A DNA stretch of 34,865 nucleotides from Akkermansia sp. (lineage in GTDB: Bacteria; Verrucomicrobiota; Verrucomicrobiia; Verrucomicrobiales; Akkermansiaceae), in the NCBI GenBank assembly GCA_017549485.1, contig JAFYUT010000026.1, positions 1 through 34,865 of the forward strand, in the 5' to 3' direction. Both the position numbers and the translations under genes were made by a program. The notes under the pieces are model-generated. The model was given only the letters and a program-made list of their open reading frames with translations. It did no database searches and had not been told where the DNA came from. How positions within the stretch are numbered: the stretch's first letter is position 1; each line of letters begins with the position of its first letter. Positions 7,484-16,241 of the stretch are shown here, in pieces.

Positions 7484-9079
7484 ATGATTAATAGCGTGAA
7501 ACGCCTGTTCGGGTTCGGACAATGCAACCCGAAGGAAGGCACCACCATCGTCATCAATTCTGAAAAGCTGGAGCGCCGTGTCGCTTTGCTTGAGGAGGGC
7601 GTGCTGGAGGAGTACAGCATTGAGCGTGAGGGCGAGGATAATATTGTCGGTGGCATTTTCAAGGGCCGTGTTAAGAACATTGAGCCGGGTCTCAAGGCCA
7701 TGTTCGTAGATATCGGCTATGAGAAAAATGCCTTCCTGCATTTCTGGGATGCACTGCCTTTGGCTCTGGATTCTTCATTGGAAGAGATTCAGAAGGAGGG
7801 CCGCCCCCGTAAGCAGCAGAAAAAGATTACCAGCAAGGATATACCGAGCATTTACCCCATCGGCTCCGAGATTATGGTGCAGGTGACTAAAGGCCCCATC
7901 AGCTCTAAGGGCCCGCGTGTTACCACCAATATTTCTCTGGCCGGGCGTTACATTGTGCTGATGCCTTATACGGATCAGTTCGGTATCTCCCGTAAGATTG
8001 ATGACCCGAAGGAGCGCCAGCGCCTGCGCCAGATTGTGCAGAAACTCAATGTGCCTGAGGGTATGGGCATTATCATGCGCACGGTGGCTCAGGGGCAGCG
8101 ATTCCGCCACTTTGTACGAGATTTGGCCATGTTGCTGGAGCAATGGCGAGATGTGGAGGCTAAATATGCCGAAAATCCCGCCCCGCTTTGCGTATACCGT
8201 GAGCCCGATTTGATTGAGCGCACAGCCCGCGACTTCTTGACAGACAATGTAGACAACATTGTTTGCGATAATCTGGAAACCACGCAACGCATGCAGGAGA
8301 TTGCCGGTCGCATCTCTCGCCGTGCCAAGCGCCATATTCAGCATTATCCCTGCCGCCAGCCTATTTTTGAGGAACTGGGTATTGAGAAGCAGATTAACGA
8401 GGCTTTCCAGCGCCAAGTGTTGCTGCCCTGCGGTGGTTATTTGGTAATTGATGAGACTGAGGCTCTCATCGCCATTGATATTAACACCGGTCGCAATAAG
8501 GGTAATAAAGATTTGGATAAGACGATTCTGGAGACTAACTTGGAATCTGCCCGAGAGATTGCCCGCCAGCTGCGCCTGCGCAATATCGGTGGCTTGGTGG
8601 TGGTGGACTTCATTGATATGCGTCACCGCAAGGATCAAATGGCCGTGTACAAGGCCATGAAAGATGCGCTCAAGCGCGACAAGGCCAAAACGCAGGTGAT
8701 GCAGATTACCCCCATCGGCTTGATGGAGATGACCCGCCAGCGCATCAATGAGTCTTTGCTTGACTACGTGAACGACCATTGCCCGTATTGCCATGGCCGC
8801 GGCCGTATCAAGAGCGTCATGACCATGAGCGTGGAGATTCAGCGCCAACTCAAGGCCACTATTCTGCGTTACCGCGAGAACGTGGGCGATATGATTGTGG
8901 TGGTCAACAGTGATGTGCTCTCCCGCTTTAAGAATGAGGACTCTAAGCTGCTCATGGAGCTGGAGCGTCAGTGCGCCGGCCGCCTCATCTTCCGCTCCGA
9001 CCCCTCCATTCACCGAGAGGCCTTCGCCATTCTTGACCCCGCGCGCAACAATAAGCCGCTTTATCAGGTCAATATGTAA
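7484..9079 (+). CDS. rng: Ribonuclease G/E family endoribonuclease
   Basis: A 531-residue RNase G-type protein that cuts single-stranded RNA at 5'-monophosphate-sensed sites in rRNA maturation and mRNA decay. An S1 domain occupies roughly residues 40-155, with a basic insertion (RPRKQQKK). It is followed by the RNase H-like catalytic core, in which IAIDINTG (Asp332) and VVDFIDM (Asp378) supply the metal-binding aspartates. CPYC (Cys433/Cys436) forms the zinc link of the tetramer. It lacks the long disordered degradosome scaffold of RNase E, so RNase G is the better name. I chose the ATG at 7484; a TTG at 7466 would add six residues. E. coli rng also lies near mreB, but with mreC, mreD and another gene in between. 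Confidence 0.93.
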   Translation: MINSVKRLFGFGQCNPKEGTTIVINSEKLERRVALLEEGVLEEYSIEREGEDNIVGGIFKGRVKNIEPGLKAMFVDIGYEKNAFLHFWDALPLALDSSLEEIQKEGRPRKQQKKITSKDIPSIYPIGSEIMVQVTKGPISSKGPRVTTNISLAGRYIVLMPYTDQFGISRKIDDPKERQRLRQIVQKLNVPEGMGIIMRTVAQGQRFRHFVRDLAMLLEQWRDVEAKYAENPAPLCVYREPDLIERTARDFLTDNVDNIVCDNLETTQRMQEIAGRISRRAKRHIQHYPCRQPIFEELGIEKQINEAFQRQVLLPCGGYLVIDETEALIAIDINTGRNKGNKDLDKTILETNLESAREIARQLRLRNIGGLVVVDFIDMRHRKDQMAVYKAMKDALKRDKAKTQVMQITPIGLMEMTRQRINESLLDYVNDHCPYCHGRGRIKSVMTMSVEIQRQLKATILRYRENVGDMIVVVNSDVLSRFKNEDSKLLMELERQCAGRLIFRSDPSIHREAFAILDPARNNKPLYQVNM

Positions 9080-9091
9080 ACTTAACGGCAG

Positions 9092-9127
9092 AGGGCACCC
9101 TGAGCTTCAGCGGTGCCCTTTGTGCTT
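9092..9127 (+). terminator. Intrinsic terminator after rng
   Basis: AGGGCACC (9092-9099) pairs with GGTGCCCT (9112-9119). An inner CTGA/TCAG stem sits above it, and T-rich sequence follows. It lies 12 bp past the rng stop. Confidence 0.75.
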
Positions 9128-9150
9128 TATACGCTCTACATCGTTCCGAT

Positions 9151-10248
9151 ATGTCACAACGCATTCACAGTATAGACGCCGTGCGCGCATTGGCTCTCTT
9201 CGGCATCCTTTTGGCGCATGCTCACAACCGCTTTAATTTTTATGTGCCGGAGCATGCTGCCTGCGCTACGGATGCCGTGTATGATTGGCTGTACCAATAC
9301 ATATTTGTGTGCAAGTCTTTTATGGTGTTTGCGTTTTTGTTCGGCTTGAGCTTTTTCCTGCAAATGGATCACGCCGTGGCGAAAGGTATTGATTTTCGCG
9401 GGCGTTTTTGCTGGCGCTTGGTGTTGCTGTTTTTCTTCGGGGTATTTCACAGCTTCTTCTACCAAGGCGATATTCTGACGATTTTTTCAGTGCTGGGCTT
9501 TATCCCCGTGTTGCTGTGGAAACTGTCTACCCGCACCATTGCCATACTGTGCGGGCTGTGCCTGTGCCAGCCGGTGGTGTTGGTAACAGAGCTGTGCGGC
9601 TACCCGCAGGCCTTGTATGATTTGAGTGAGGCTATACGCTGCGGTTTAGGTATTAACTGGTTAGACCCCGCCAAGCAGAACTCCCTGTGGGAGACCGGGT
9701 GGTGGAACCTCACCAACGGCATTGCGCTCAGTTGGGTGTATGTGATTGGCAGCGGGCGTATTTTCATCCTGATAGGCATGTTTATGCTGGGTATGCTGGC
9801 CGGGCGTTGCCGTGTGTTTGAGCAGCGCCCCGAGCGCCTGTTGCGCATCGCCTTAGTAGGCGCCTGTATTTATGCCGCCTCATTTGCCGGGCAACAGGTG
9901 TTGCCGGTATGGATGCACTGGTGGGAGGATACAGGCTTTGTACTCATGGCGGTGCCCTTGGGGGCATGGTTGTTGGCACGCCCCGTGTTAGTGCCATATA
10001 TTGCTCCCCTTACGGCCATCGGGCGTTGCACCCTTACCTGTTATATCACGCAAAACATCATCATGGCCGTGGTATTGTGCGGCTATGGTTTCGGTATGAA
10101 TCCGTACCTCAGCACCACCGGTATCATGAACTGGGCCATGGTGCTGTATGTGGCTCAAACTCTTTTCAGTATGTTTTGGTTGCGCTCTCACCGCTACGGC
10201 CCCTTTGAGGCCGTGTGGCGCAAGCTGACCCGTATCGGTTTGAAATAA
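9151..10248 (+). CDS. DUF418 / YeiB-like membrane protein
   Basis: A 365-residue polytopic membrane protein. The opening IDAVRALALFGILLAH is the hallmark of the DUF418/YeiB group, and it is followed by about eight to ten hydrophobic segments. The C-terminal part (LTAIGRCTLTCYITQNI ... LRSHRYGPFEAVWRKLT) is the conserved DUF418 domain, whose 'GPxExxWRxxT' ending is clear. The family is distantly related to membrane acyltransferases, and no substrate is known. It starts 24 bp after the rng terminator and is followed by cca after 46 bp with no visible terminator, so it probably heads a three-gene operon with cca and the SLOG protein. Confidence 0.85.
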   Translation: MSQRIHSIDAVRALALFGILLAHAHNRFNFYVPEHAACATDAVYDWLYQYIFVCKSFMVFAFLFGLSFFLQMDHAVAKGIDFRGRFCWRLVLLFFFGVFHSFFYQGDILTIFSVLGFIPVLLWKLSTRTIAILCGLCLCQPVVLVTELCGYPQALYDLSEAIRCGLGINWLDPAKQNSLWETGWWNLTNGIALSWVYVIGSGRIFILIGMFMLGMLAGRCRVFEQRPERLLRIALVGACIYAASFAGQQVLPVWMHWWEDTGFVLMAVPLGAWLLARPVLVPYIAPLTAIGRCTLTCYITQNIIMAVVLCGYGFGMNPYLSTTGIMNWAMVLYVAQTLFSMFWLRSHRYGPFEAVWRKLTRIGLK

Positions 10249-10294
10249 CACGACCTATAACCTGCTCGTTCACTAAAAAAACGTCTGATTTTAA

Positions 10295-11656
10295 ATGTCT
10301 CCCTGCATATCCATCCCTGATTACGCGCTCACCGTGGTGCAGCGCTTAGAGCACTTCGGCTATGAGGCTTATGTGGTGGGCGGTTGCGTGCGTGATAGCC
10401 TGTTGGGGCGTACCCCGAAAGATTGGGATGTGTGCACCAATGCCACCCCTCAGCAGGTGTTGGGAGCGTTCAAACGCTTCAATGTCATTAAAACTGGCTT
10501 GAAACACGGCACGGTAACGGTGATGGTGAATCATGAGCCGGTAGAGGTAACCACCTTCCGCATTGATGGTGAATATACCGATAATCGCCACCCCGATGCC
10601 GTTACCTTCGTTTCCCGGGTAGAAGAGGATTTATCTCGCCGAGACTTCACAATCAACGCCATGGCCTACAACCCCACGCGGGGCTTGGTAGATGCTTTCG
10701 GGGGTCAACAAGACTTGGCTGAGGGGCTGATTCGCTGCGTGGGTGAGCCCGATGCCCGTTTTAACGAGGACGGCCTGCGTATCATGCGCGCCCTGCGCTT
10801 TGCAGCGCGCTATGATTTTGCCATTGAGCGTGAAACGGCTTTTTCCATGCGCCGTAATCGCCACTTGCTGGAGAACGTGAGCGTAGAGCGTATTTTTACA
10901 GAGCTTAAAGGCATCTTGGTGGGCAACGGTGCCCGCAGTATGATGCTGGCATTCCCGGAGATTTTCGGTATTATCATGCCGGAGCTGGTGCCCATGTTCG
11001 GTTTCGACCAGCGTAACCCCCACCATATTTATGATGTGTGGACGCACACCGCCCACGCCGTGCAGGCTGCCCCGGCGGACCCTACGCTGCGCTTGGTGAT
11101 GCTGCTGCATGATATCGGTAAACCCGCCTGTTTCTCGCAAGATGCGGGCGGTAAAGGGCATTTTTACGGGCACCCCGAGAAGAGTGCCGAAATGGCAGAG
11201 TCTATTCTCCTGCGCCTTAAGAGCGATACCGCCACGCTGGAAACCGTGCGCACCTTGGTGCGCGTGCACGACCACGTTTTCCCCACCACGCGTGCGGGGA
11301 TGCGCCGTTTCATCGGTCGCTTGGGCTTGCCCCTTGTAGAGCAGCTTTTCCTTGTGAAAAAGGCCGACCAAGCCGCCCAATCCACCCACGAACAGGCTGA
11401 AAAACAAGCCGATATGCGCCATGCTGCCTTGCTGGTAGATGAATTGCTGCATGAGCCGCCCGCCTTTACCGTGAAAGACCTCGCCATCAATGGGCGAGAC
11501 CTCATGCAAATCGGTATCAAGCCCTCTCCCGCCATGGGGGAATTGTTGGCATCCTTACTGTATGAGGTGCAGGAGGAAACGCTCCCCAACACGCGTGAGC
11601 AGCTCCTTGTCCGTGCTCAACAACTTATCAATCCTTCAACTGAACATAACTTATGA
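10295..11656 (+). CDS. cca: CCA-adding tRNA nucleotidyltransferase with HD domain
   Basis: A 453-residue enzyme that adds or repairs the 3'-CCA of tRNAs. The N-terminal head shows VVGGCVRDSLLGR and the catalytic D43-W-D45. RRDFTINAMAY (115-125) and RFNEDGLRIMRALRFAARY belong to the neck, and ERIFTELKGIL follows. A C-terminal HD domain has LLHDIGKP (His272-Asp273), which in other members carries phosphatase or phosphodiesterase activity on nucleotides or tRNA 2',3'-cyclic phosphate. This is a class II, bacterial-type enzyme of normal length. Its stop overlaps the start of the SLOG-membrane gene by 4 bp (ATGA at 11653-11656), so the two are translationally coupled. Confidence 0.95.
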   Translation: MSPCISIPDYALTVVQRLEHFGYEAYVVGGCVRDSLLGRTPKDWDVCTNATPQQVLGAFKRFNVIKTGLKHGTVTVMVNHEPVEVTTFRIDGEYTDNRHPDAVTFVSRVEEDLSRRDFTINAMAYNPTRGLVDAFGGQQDLAEGLIRCVGEPDARFNEDGLRIMRALRFAARYDFAIERETAFSMRRNRHLLENVSVERIFTELKGILVGNGARSMMLAFPEIFGIIMPELVPMFGFDQRNPHHIYDVWTHTAHAVQAAPADPTLRLVMLLHDIGKPACFSQDAGGKGHFYGHPEKSAEMAESILLRLKSDTATLETVRTLVRVHDHVFPTTRAGMRRFIGRLGLPLVEQLFLVKKADQAAQSTHEQAEKQADMRHAALLVDELLHEPPAFTVKDLAINGRDLMQIGIKPSPAMGELLASLLYEVQEETLPNTREQLLVRAQQLINPSTEHNL

Positions 11657-13575
11657 AACAGACCGATGACCGCATGATTCTCCACATCGGGGTAACGGGG
11701 CACCGCATGTTGCCCGCTGAGCATCTCAGCAGCATTGAAAAGCAGCTCAACCTCGTGCTTGATACCGTGGTGCAGCAAACGCAAGATGTTTACCGAGAAC
11801 ATGCTGCGTTTTTTGAGGCCTTTTTCGGAGACCGCTCCCCGTCGTTTCGGTTGGTGAGCTCCCTGGCCGAGGGCGCGGATACCCTGGCGGCAGAGGCCGC
11901 ATTGGCCCGCGGGTTCGGCCTGCTGGCTCCCATCCCTTTCGGTAAAGATGAATACGCTGCCGATTTTGCGGAGGGCGCCCCGCGTGAGAAATACCGTGAG
12001 CTTTTGGGCAAGGCGGAGCAAGTGCTTGAGCTGGCTGCTTGCTCCAAAGAGGAGGACTCCTCTCAAGGCTATGCAGATGCCTCTGAAATCATGCTTTGCC
12101 ATACCGATGTGCTCATAGCTTTGTGGGATGGCAATATCACCAAGTATAAAGCCGGTACCTATGCTACGCTGCGTGCCGCCCGTAAGGCTCACCTGCCTGT
12201 GATTGTAATCCGTACGGATTCTCCCGAGGCGCCTGTTACCTATTGCTCTTATGCAGAGGAACATGCGGATTGGCAAGAACACGTACAGAATCACTTGCTC
12301 AAGCTGATGTTGCCGGCAGATGAGCAGTCTGACCGTGAGGTGCGAGTCATTGACCCCATGCTTAAGCATTGGGCGCGCTACCTGCTGCCCCGCAAGCTGC
12401 GCGAGCGTAAAGATGCCGAGAAAAGCCCCCTCCTGTTCCCCATTGCAGAGCGTGATTATAAGTACAAAGGTACCAAATTGGGCGATAAATTCTGCGATTT
12501 TTTGTGCCACTTTGCCAAACCATCCGCAGAGCCACAGCGTTCTAAACCTCAATCTCCCCCTAAAGAGTCCTTGCCTCCCGTCATTCAGACGGCTGATACC
12601 CTCTGGGGGCCGTGCAAAGATAATTTCTCGCCCGCTGCCGGTTATTATGGCAAGGTCTTCCGTGAAAAGCTTTTCTGTAAATACTTCTTGCCGGTATTCT
12701 GCATGATATCCGTTATTTTGGCAATCAATTTCAACAATATCAGCTTCGGCAAGGCCCTCAAAGCCGTGTGCAGCGGGGACGGCGGCATGAATATCACTAC
12801 CGTGCTGTTCTGCATACTCGGTATTGTGATGATGGTTAGTATTTTCTCTGCCGTGCTTACCCTCACAGGGCAAAATAACCGCGTGGTGCATGGCCGTTTT
12901 ACCTCGTACCGCATTCTTGCAGAGCGTTGCAGAAACAGCAAGTTCTTGTGGAGCGTGGGCTTCTGCTGCGTGCATTCTCCCCGCTATCGCTTAGGCCCGG
13001 TGCGCTGGGAGACCTGGTATTACCGCCTCATGGTGCGCCGCATCGGTATGCCTTCCGGCCGCTGGGATTCCGACTCCCTGCGCGTGTGGTTGCACTGGTT
13101 GCGTGAGGGCTTTTTGGCAGATCAAGCCCGCTACCACGAGCAGCGTTCCATTAAAACCTGCCGCTATAATGATGCTCTTTTCAACTTGTCTTGCGCGGCC
13201 TATAAGGTAGGTATCGCTATGTCGATGCTGCGTATCCTGATGGGGGAGGTGGTCAAGCTGGGCTACATCGGCCCTGAAACGGCTGCGTGGCTGTTGCCCC
13301 TCTTCGGTTCTGTCACCTTGCTCTGCCCCTGCGTGGGTACCTTCTTGCTGGCGTATTCTGCCTTTGCCGGTTACCCGGCAGACATGACCGCCTCTCGCAC
13401 CATGGAGAGCACCTTTGACACCCTCTTGTGTGATGTGGATGCCATGCTCAGCAGCGAGGCCCCCGTTACTTATGCCGATGCTTTGGAACTCTGCCGCCGT
13501 GTGGATGAATACTGCTTGGGCGATATCTGTAACTGGGAAAGCACCCTTACCTCCAACAAGGCTTGGATGAGGTAA
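11653..13575 (+). CDS. SLOG-domain protein fused to membrane helices (SLATT-like)
   Basis: A 640-residue fusion. Residues 8-195 look like a SLOG (LOG/DprA-superfamily) Rossmann domain. HIGVTGHRML (11-20) is the first strand and loop, SSLAEGADTLAAEAAL (69-84) the conserved SxxxEGAD helix, and TDVLIALWDG (151-160) with the KAGTY turn the distal ligand site. After a variable linker come two pairs of membrane helices, near 343-360/380-404 and 513-530/544-568. Between and after them are soluble helices with SYRILAERCRNSKFL and a conserved-looking W near the end. SLOG domains bind nucleotide-derived ligands, and SLOG joined to SLATT two-helix membrane modules is a predicted pore-forming effector design in nucleotide-triggered conflict systems. 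That role is inferred here. The coupling to cca is unusual for a defence gene. Confidence 0.72.
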   Translation: MKQTDDRMILHIGVTGHRMLPAEHLSSIEKQLNLVLDTVVQQTQDVYREHAAFFEAFFGDRSPSFRLVSSLAEGADTLAAEAALARGFGLLAPIPFGKDEYAADFAEGAPREKYRELLGKAEQVLELAACSKEEDSSQGYADASEIMLCHTDVLIALWDGNITKYKAGTYATLRAARKAHLPVIVIRTDSPEAPVTYCSYAEEHADWQEHVQNHLLKLMLPADEQSDREVRVIDPMLKHWARYLLPRKLRERKDAEKSPLLFPIAERDYKYKGTKLGDKFCDFLCHFAKPSAEPQRSKPQSPPKESLPPVIQTADTLWGPCKDNFSPAAGYYGKVFREKLFCKYFLPVFCMISVILAINFNNISFGKALKAVCSGDGGMNITTVLFCILGIVMMVSIFSAVLTLTGQNNRVVHGRFTSYRILAERCRNSKFLWSVGFCCVHSPRYRLGPVRWETWYYRLMVRRIGMPSGRWDSDSLRVWLHWLREGFLADQARYHEQRSIKTCRYNDALFNLSCAAYKVGIAMSMLRILMGEVVKLGYIGPETAAWLLPLFGSVTLLCPCVGTFLLAYSAFAGYPADMTASRTMESTFDTLLCDVDAMLSSEAPVTYADALELCRRVDEYCLGDICNWESTLTSNKAWMR

Positions 13576-13619
13576 CAGCATTTACAGGTTACAAATTACG
13601 ATCGACAAGTTAGTATATT

Positions 13620-13640
13620 CGGCTCGCGTACGCTCGCGTG
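13620..13640 (+). repeat. Intergenic repeat, left copy (5' motif)
   Basis: CGGCTCGCGTACGCTCGCGTG begins here and resembles the motif at 14682 on the other side of the Sel1 gene. Each copy is followed downstream by a CCCCTC...TTTGTGTAT end, here at 13750-13765. The rest of the 13576-13819 gap shows no gene. Confidence 0.5.
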
Positions 13641-13736
13641 GTGAAGCGAAGCCTGAACATAAGTTGCCGCCGAAATTACATCGTGTGAGGCGGGTAACAT
13701 CTTGAGAGCCCGCGGTGTGGGCGTTAGTTTCAATGG

Positions 13737-13762
13737 CGAGGGGCGATAGCCCCTCGTTTTGT
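13737..13762 (+). terminator. Intrinsic terminator after the SLOG gene
   Basis: CGAGGGGC (13737-13744), loop GATA and GCCCCTCG (13749-13756) form a perfect 8-bp stem followed by TTTTGT. It lies about 160 bp past the SLOG stop and about 60 bp before the Sel1 gene. Confidence 0.75.
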
Positions 13763-13819
13763 GTATATGATACTTTTTTCTGGCCTTTTTGCCCGCATTT
13801 GTTATCATTGTAGCACAAT

Positions 13820-14641
13820 ATGAAACATTCTCCCATAGCTGAGTACGCAGGTTGGCTCATTCCATCCGTTGTGGCCGTCTGCTCGGTTGGTGTTTGCCTT
13901 GCTCAAGATTCCTCTTCGGTTGCCGAGGTATGCCATCAAGGGCTGGAATATTTCAAAATAAAGGAATATGAGAAGGCTGTGTCGTGTTTTCGTGAAGCTG
14001 CGGAGCAGGGGTATGCTGATGCTCAATGTGGCTTAGGGTATTGTTATGCGCTGGGGGAAGGCGTGGCTCAAAATCAGAGTGAAGCAGTGAAGTGGTTTCG
14101 CAAAGCCGCAGAGCAAGGCTATGCTGCGGCTCAATATAACTTAGCTACTTGTTATGCAGAGGGAAAAGGTGTCGTCCAAGATAAGGAGGAAGCCGTAAAG
14201 TGGTTCCGTAAGGCCGCTGAACAAGGAATGGTGGAGGCTGAGGACAGATTGAGGGAGTTGGAACCTCCCGTATCATCTTTCGCTTTGTCAGAAGAGTTAT
14301 GTAATCAAGGGCTAAAATTTTACAATTCAAAGGAATACGAGAAAGCTGCGGAGTGTTTTCGCCAAGCTGCAGAGCAAGGCCATGCGCAGGCTCAATTTGA
14401 GTTAGGCGCTTGCTATTCTTTGGGGAAGGGGGTATCGGAAGATAGTGCTGAGGCTTTGAAGTGGTTCCGCAAGTCTGCTGAACAAGGTCACGAATATTCG
14501 TGTTTGATGTTAGGTATTTATTATGAATGCGGAAAGGGAGGTGTAGATAAAGACATCGCTGAAGCCGAAAAATGGTACCGCAGAGCCGCCGCCCATGGGA
14601 ATCTGAAGGCTTATAAGAAGCTTGAGGCTCTACGTGATTGA
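13820..14641 (+). CDS. Exported Sel1-repeat protein
   Basis: A 273-residue protein with an N-terminal hydrophobic segment (WLIPSVVAVCSVGVCLA) consistent with export or a membrane anchor. The body is made of Sel1-like repeats of about 36 residues, seen as repeated AVKWFRKAAEQGYAAAQ and LGxCYxxGxGV phrases. Such repeats form alpha-solenoids that bind other proteins. The two halves are themselves alike: CHQGLEYFKIKEYEKA near residue 34 returns as CNQGLKFYNSKEYEKA near 160, so the gene has doubled internally. It is flanked by related intergenic repeats and is more AT-rich than the upstream operon, suggesting a mobile or recently acquired unit. Partner unknown. Confidence 0.85.
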   Translation: MKHSPIAEYAGWLIPSVVAVCSVGVCLAQDSSSVAEVCHQGLEYFKIKEYEKAVSCFREAAEQGYADAQCGLGYCYALGEGVAQNQSEAVKWFRKAAEQGYAAAQYNLATCYAEGKGVVQDKEEAVKWFRKAAEQGMVEAEDRLRELEPPVSSFALSEELCNQGLKFYNSKEYEKAAECFRQAAEQGHAQAQFELGACYSLGKGVSEDSAEALKWFRKSAEQGHEYSCLMLGIYYECGKGGVDKDIAEAEKWYRRAAAHGNLKAYKKLEALRD

Positions 14642-14681
14642 TGTACCGTGTTGCAACGGCACGGCCGAAGTTTGAAAAGCC

Positions 14682-14746
14682 CGGCTCGCTGCGCTTGCGT
14701 GCCGGTTATATCAGCGGGGGGGGAAGTACCCCTCACTTTGTGTATC
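14682..14746 (+). repeat. Intergenic repeat, right copy
   Basis: CGGCTCGCTGCGCTTGCGTG starts at 14682. Further on, a G-run and CCCCTCACTTTGTGTAT match the end of the left copy (CCCCTCGTTTTGTGTAT) with few changes. The G-run/CCCC pair could also act as a weak terminator for the Sel1 gene. Confidence 0.5.
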
Positions 14747-14770
14747 AATAAAATACCCCTTTGTACTAAT

Positions 14771-14812
14771 AAAACCGCCCTGCATCATTGCTGATGCAGG
14801 GCTATTTTGTTA
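14771..14812. terminator. Bidirectional intrinsic terminator (Sel1 gene / MFS gene)
   Basis: GCCCTGCATCA (14777-14787) and TGATGCAGGGC (14792-14802) form an 11-bp perfect stem with loop TTGC. CTATTTTGTT follows on the plus strand and a TTTT run on the minus strand, so it can stop the convergent transcripts from both sides. Confidence 0.85.
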
Positions 14813-14831
14813 AGTGGAAAAGCGGTGCAGC

Positions 14832-16226
14832 TTATGCCTGTTTCTTGGGAAGAAGGAACAGAATAATACCGCAGAGCATCATCAGAATGCCGGCCAGGCT
14901 CAGCACGGTGGAAAGCGGAGTACCGGCATCTTTCAGGCTACCGCCCAGCCAGGAAACCAGCGCACCGGCACCCACAGATGTGAGGTTGAGGAGGCCGTAA
15001 CCGGTAGCGGCAAAGCGCTCGTCGATGGTGTTGCGCAGCACGGGCATGAGCGTAGCGTCCATAGCACCCTGAGCCACACCCTGCATGGCTACCAGAGCCA
15101 GCACGGCTACAAGGCCGATTTCGGCACCGAATATCATAGCAAGCAGCACGCAGGGGCCGGCCAGGCAGAAGGCAATACCGGGCACGTAGGCACGGGCATT
15201 CTTGTTGCGCATGTACCAGCGGTCGGCAATCACGGCGCAGGCCAGCACGGAGATGTATTTAGCGATGTTAATCCACTGCGTAGCGGCGGGGCCGGCATCG
15301 GCCTCGGAGATAGCGAACATGTCTTGCAGCAGGCGCGGATACCAGCCCAGCAAGAACCAGTTAGCGAAACCGGCAAAGGAAATCATGAGCAGCAGCAGGT
15401 ACATACCACGGCCGGTGAAAATGCTCTTGAGCATCTGCCCCAGCGTGAACTGAGGTGCGACAGGAGCAGCGGCTTCCTCCGTAGCCTCCGTAGCAGCGGC
15501 TTCCTCAGCCTTCGGGTCACGCAGGAAGAAGAGCACGATAAGACCGTATGCTACACCGATGAAGCCGAACACCTCGAACGTGAGGCGCCAGCCCATCTGG
15601 CAGGGGTCGCCGGCCATCAGAGCACCGTAACCGGCCATTACCTGACCGGCATAAATACCGCTCATGTGCAGGCCTGTGGCCAGCGAGCGGGTGCTGCCGC
15701 GGTGGTAGTCGGTAATAAGAGCCAGAGCAGCAGGAATGTAGAAAGCCTCACTCACGCCCATCATAGCGCGCCAGAACACCAGCTCTTCATAGGATTCGGA
15801 TTTACCGGTCATCCAGGTCACGATAGACCATACAACCAGAGAGCACATGATGATGAACGAGCGGCTGAAGCGGTCGGCCAGGTAACCACCCACCGGAGAC
15901 AGCGCAGCGTACACGATGAGGAAGGCGGATGTTACGATACCGAACTGAGCCTGCGTCATTTCGATGCAGCCGGCGCCCTCCGTCATGGACTTATTGAGCA
16001 CGGCCAGCAGCTGGCGGTCGAAGTAGTTGAGCATCACTACCACCCAAAGAACAGCTACGGCAATCCATGCCCATTTACCGGGCTTGGTTACAGGTGCATT
16101 CGGTGAAATGACAGGCTTGGCAAGGCCTTTCTTGCAGGCTGCCATGATGGCAAGCACGGCAATAACGATGGCCACCCAGGGGGTAAGGTCGGCCAAGAAC
16201 GTCAGGATTGGATTAGGTTCAGGCAT
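14832..16226 (-). CDS. MFS transporter, probable sialic-acid or acidic-sugar carrier
   Basis: A 464-residue major facilitator with roughly 12 helices plus an extra N-terminal hydrophobic segment (about 15-33). NYFDRQLLAVL (67-77), GGYLADRFSR (113-122) and GxSEAFYIPAALALI match the anion:cation-symporter type of MFS, which carries hexuronates, sialate and other organic anions. The central loop has an Ala/Glu-rich stretch (KAEEAAATEATEEAAAP). It is the last gene of a run in which two mutarotase-like kelch genes precede it by 13-15 bp gaps. By context the likely substrate is N-acetylneuraminate; sequence alone does not prove it. A bidirectional terminator follows. Confidence 0.82.
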   Translation of the reverse strand: MPEPNPILTFLADLTPWVAIVIAVLAIMAACKKGLAKPVISPNAPVTKPGKWAWIAVAVLWVVVMLNYFDRQLLAVLNKSMTEGAGCIEMTQAQFGIVTSAFLIVYAALSPVGGYLADRFSRSFIIMCSLVVWSIVTWMTGKSESYEELVFWRAMMGVSEAFYIPAALALITDYHRGSTRSLATGLHMSGIYAGQVMAGYGALMAGDPCQMGWRLTFEVFGFIGVAYGLIVLFFLRDPKAEEAAATEATEEAAAPVAPQFTLGQMLKSIFTGRGMYLLLLMISFAGFANWFLLGWYPRLLQDMFAISEADAGPAATQWINIAKYISVLACAVIADRWYMRNKNARAYVPGIAFCLAGPCVLLAMIFGAEIGLVAVLALVAMQGVAQGAMDATLMPVLRNTIDERFAATGYGLLNLTSVGAGALVSWLGGSLKDAGTPLSTVLSLAGILMMLCGIILFLLPKKQA

Positions 16227-16241
16227 ATGGTTTTAGTGTTG

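Noticed and set aside
13582..13860. 92-codon minus-strand frame after the SLOG gene
   Set aside because: It runs through the terminator and repeat sequence and has no protein-like features.
14814..16106. 430-codon open frame antisense to the MFS gene
   Set aside because: Gln/His/Gly-rich shadow; the minus strand shows membrane helices and MFS signatures.
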